This document shows positions 61,573 to 64,000 of a DNA stretch of 64,000 nucleotides, in pieces. A program made the translations under genes and the position numbers. The notes beneath the pieces were generated by a model. It was not told the origin of the DNA. It was given only the letters and a program-made list of their open reading frames with translations, and did not search any database. Source of the DNA: Anisakis pegreffii (Eukaryota > Nematoda > Chromadorea > Rhabditida > Anisakidae); assembly GCA_035041965.1 (NCBI GenBank), contig JAPYMA010001928.1, forward strand, positions 45,142 through 109,141, written 5' to 3'. The number at the start of each line of letters is the position of its first letter. The first letter of the stretch is position 1.

Positions 61573-63349
61573 TTTGTTACTCGGCCTCGTTAATTCGATC
61601 ATTAATTCAACCGCGTCATTGAATTACTAAAATATTTCATTGAACTTTAATTATTTTACCAAAAATAATTAAAGTTTTTGGAAAAAAAACGTTTAATGAA
61701 AAAATTAACGTTCAATTCGGTCTAATTCGATTTCATTCATCATTCAGTAATCGTTAGAATTTTTATTGAATTTAGTTTATTTTATTCAGTCAGCAATCAT
61801 AAGGCGTTCCATATTCATGTCCACTTTGTCGCACCTAGCATTGCAGACAATTAGTGAACCGCACTAAACTCAATAATGTTGTCTCGACTGAGCGTCGCGA
61901 ATGAGAGGTAATTAGTAAAAATAAGGGATTGAAAAGATGAGTCATGAGATCTGAAGAATAAATAGAAAGGGCCTAGCTAAATTTTATGAATAGTTCATAC
62001 GGTATCAAAATACGTACAATAAACAAATTGGAATCTTATCTAGCAATGAATAAAGAAGAAAGCTTCATATGCATAGATTAAAATATAAGCTAACATAAAT
62101 AAGCATGTTTATGACGTATAAATTAAGCTAAAAAGAGTCTTACAAATACCCAAAAGAAACAAATGGGTAATCAGATAAAAAATACATATAAAATGGGTTG
62201 GTCTTAAAATTAAATGTAACAAAAATGTAAGACTCTCAAAATCTAATTGAATGATTAAACGATTTGATACAAACTACCTGTTGCTACAAATGTTAGGATT
62301 TTCTGTTCAGAGGATACTTTTTTTCAAGAAACATTGTTCAAAGAAATCCGTTCTCCACGGTATTCTTGCTAACATCGGCGAGATACGTCTGCATTTCTAC
62401 AAATCACACAGCATATTATCAAAAAACGTTCGCATCTCAAAAAAAGGTGAACTTGTATTCGTTAAGCAATTTGAACGGACAATGAAATGAAAGGATTGAA
62501 TCGACACTAATTGAGTGCACAAAACGAAGAGCTTTCAATTTTAAGTTTCACGGCATAATGTGCAGATATGCAAAATGACATGTTACAAGAACACATACTT
62601 ACCCTGATGACTGCGAATATTTATCAGCAATTGCATAAGTATAATCGAGCATATGATTTGTAATATCAATGAATATTCCACATTAAGCCGTTGTTTCGTT
62701 GATGAAGTACTCGAGCAATTTGATTATGCCGATGCTAACGCGTTTACGAACACTGAAAATGTAGTGAAACTGTTACGTATCTGTCTTGCTATGATGCTGG
62801 ATTTCAGCAAATTTCATTATCTTTTTTCAATAAATCTCAATTAAATTTCACTAAATTTCATTATTGCCGTCATGTTCATAGCCAAGTTAGAAAAATGTTT
62901 TTTGCGTGGTACTTGCAAAATTAGGTTGAGTGCCGTCACTAAATGTCCACCTTGTATTTGATGATGCCCAAAGGATGATGCTACAATTGATGAAAATGTG
63001 AACACACACCTAATTTCGCTAGTTTCGTCATTCAGATGGTGTCATATCGTTTATGAATTGACATTCGTGTTGTTAACAACACGTTTTGCGTATGGTTCGT
63101 ATGGTTCACGGCAACATAAGCAACGAACAATTAATAAGTAGCGAATAATGACAACATATCAACTGATGATAACACAAACTAAGCTCACTCGTTTTTGTCT
63201 TAATTTCCGCTTCGCCGGTAGCTGCTTGTTGCATGCCGGCAAATTTAGACAGAGAAAATTATTGCTGCTTCTCAATCAACATTCCATTAAATTGTTTGAA
63301 CGAAGAGCACAAGAAAATGTTTGTTGTAGATAACTAGTGATGTTTCCGT

Positions 63350-63530
63350 ACCACGTTTTTGAAACCTATTCTGTTCTGTTCTTTTGCGCCCAAAAACGGC
63401 TCTGTTCTGTTCCAAACTGCTCCTTCTGCATTTGCAAACTGTTCTATTCTATTCTATTTTGCACCCTTAAACTGTGCTATTCTGTTCTAACTGTTCTATT
63501 CTGTCCCTTCAATCAGAACAGCGGCACGAT
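63350..63530. repeat. ctgttctattctg low-complexity repeat
   Basis: A pyrimidine-rich stretch of irregular ctgttc and tattct units (for example aactgttctattctattct), probably a decayed microsatellite. The overlapping plus-strand open frames are artefacts of this composition. Confidence 0.65.
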
Positions 63531-64000
63531 AAAGGTTGCGGTAATCAGATTCGAAACACGGTTTCCAGACATTTGCATTGCCAAATGCAAATTATTTTGG
63601 GCAGGAGAAGATTGTCCACACGCGCATCATGGTTGGAAGAAAGCAGATGGTTTCGGGCTATGGTAATCACCAACATTGAAGAACAGAGGATTCTCGTTTC
63701 ATCCCAACAGTTCAGTCAAAAACTGATGTATGGTTTCTCATACCAATGAGTTCGGAATGAACTGATTCGTTCAATCGAACTCGAATCGTCCAAGCAAAAA
63801 TTTTTAGCGAAGGCGTAAAATGTGAACTATTTTTGTGATGGTGCTCCTAGAGTTTAAAGTACGACCAACATTTGAATGTGGGGTGCTCATTCGGAAGCAT
63901 CATAAGCAGTCATTGGCAGCTTTGTGAATTAACTGCGATGACTTGCCCTTGATAATCTTTAAATCATTCATCACTCGCTCTTTCCGGGCTGATTTTTGTT

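Larger units (their letters stand above)
60346..64000. other. intergenic right end, no supported gene
   Basis: Short open frames occur on both strands, none with a recognised family. The most protein-like is a plus frame near 63540-63666 (CKLFWAGEDCPHAHHGW), which has a Cys/His spacing faintly like a zinc knuckle but no flanking support. Confidence 0.35.

Overview
This window reads as nuclear DNA of a nematode. The evidence is AT-rich sequence, intron-rich genes with short GT-AG introns, two families of nematode-type serpentine chemoreceptors, an atypical glycine-rich nematode calpain, and a paired family of ASPG-type asparaginases. I cannot name the species. All exon coordinates below were worked out by hand from reading frame, splice-site and phase continuity, and where possible by comparison of paralogues inside the window.

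Layout. (1) 582-4647, plus strand: 3' part of a major facilitator gene of the MFSD8/CLN7 type, with its start outside the window. (2) About 5.15-14.56 kb: a tandem duplication of a unit of about 4.4 kb. Each unit holds, on the minus strand, one Srg/Srv-like chemoreceptor and the decayed remains of a second. The right copy (10445-12199) is intact; the left copy (6034-7939) carries a 1-nt insertion. A GC-rich MITE (5273-5832) sits in the left unit only. (3) 15578-23127, minus: a complete 15-exon calpain of the CLP-1 type. (4) 27408-31645 and 35328-41347, minus: two asparaginase paralogues. The first stops after the catalytic domain. The second continues into ankyrin repeats but has a 1-nt insertion in one exon. 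Between them lie a small LTR element with an antisense tRNA-Pro-like sequence (31906-33022) and a small candidate membrane protein gene (33971-34318). (5) About 46.27-51.73 and 54.55-60.35 kb: a second tandem duplication, each unit holding an intact Srt-like chemoreceptor on the minus strand and a conserved small ORF on the plus strand. A 196-bp foldback MITE sits only in the right unit. (6) The remainder is repeat-rich intergenic DNA in which I see no convincing complete gene.

The main theme is recent local duplication: three paralogue pairs in 64 kb, with indels and MITE insertions that can be dated relative to the duplication because the other copy preserves an empty site. I found no clearly new biological system. 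The most useful leads are the two MITE insertions with paralogous empty sites, the LTR element with the tRNA-Pro-like insert, the asparaginase pair with and without ankyrin repeats, and the small ORF conserved in both chemoreceptor units.
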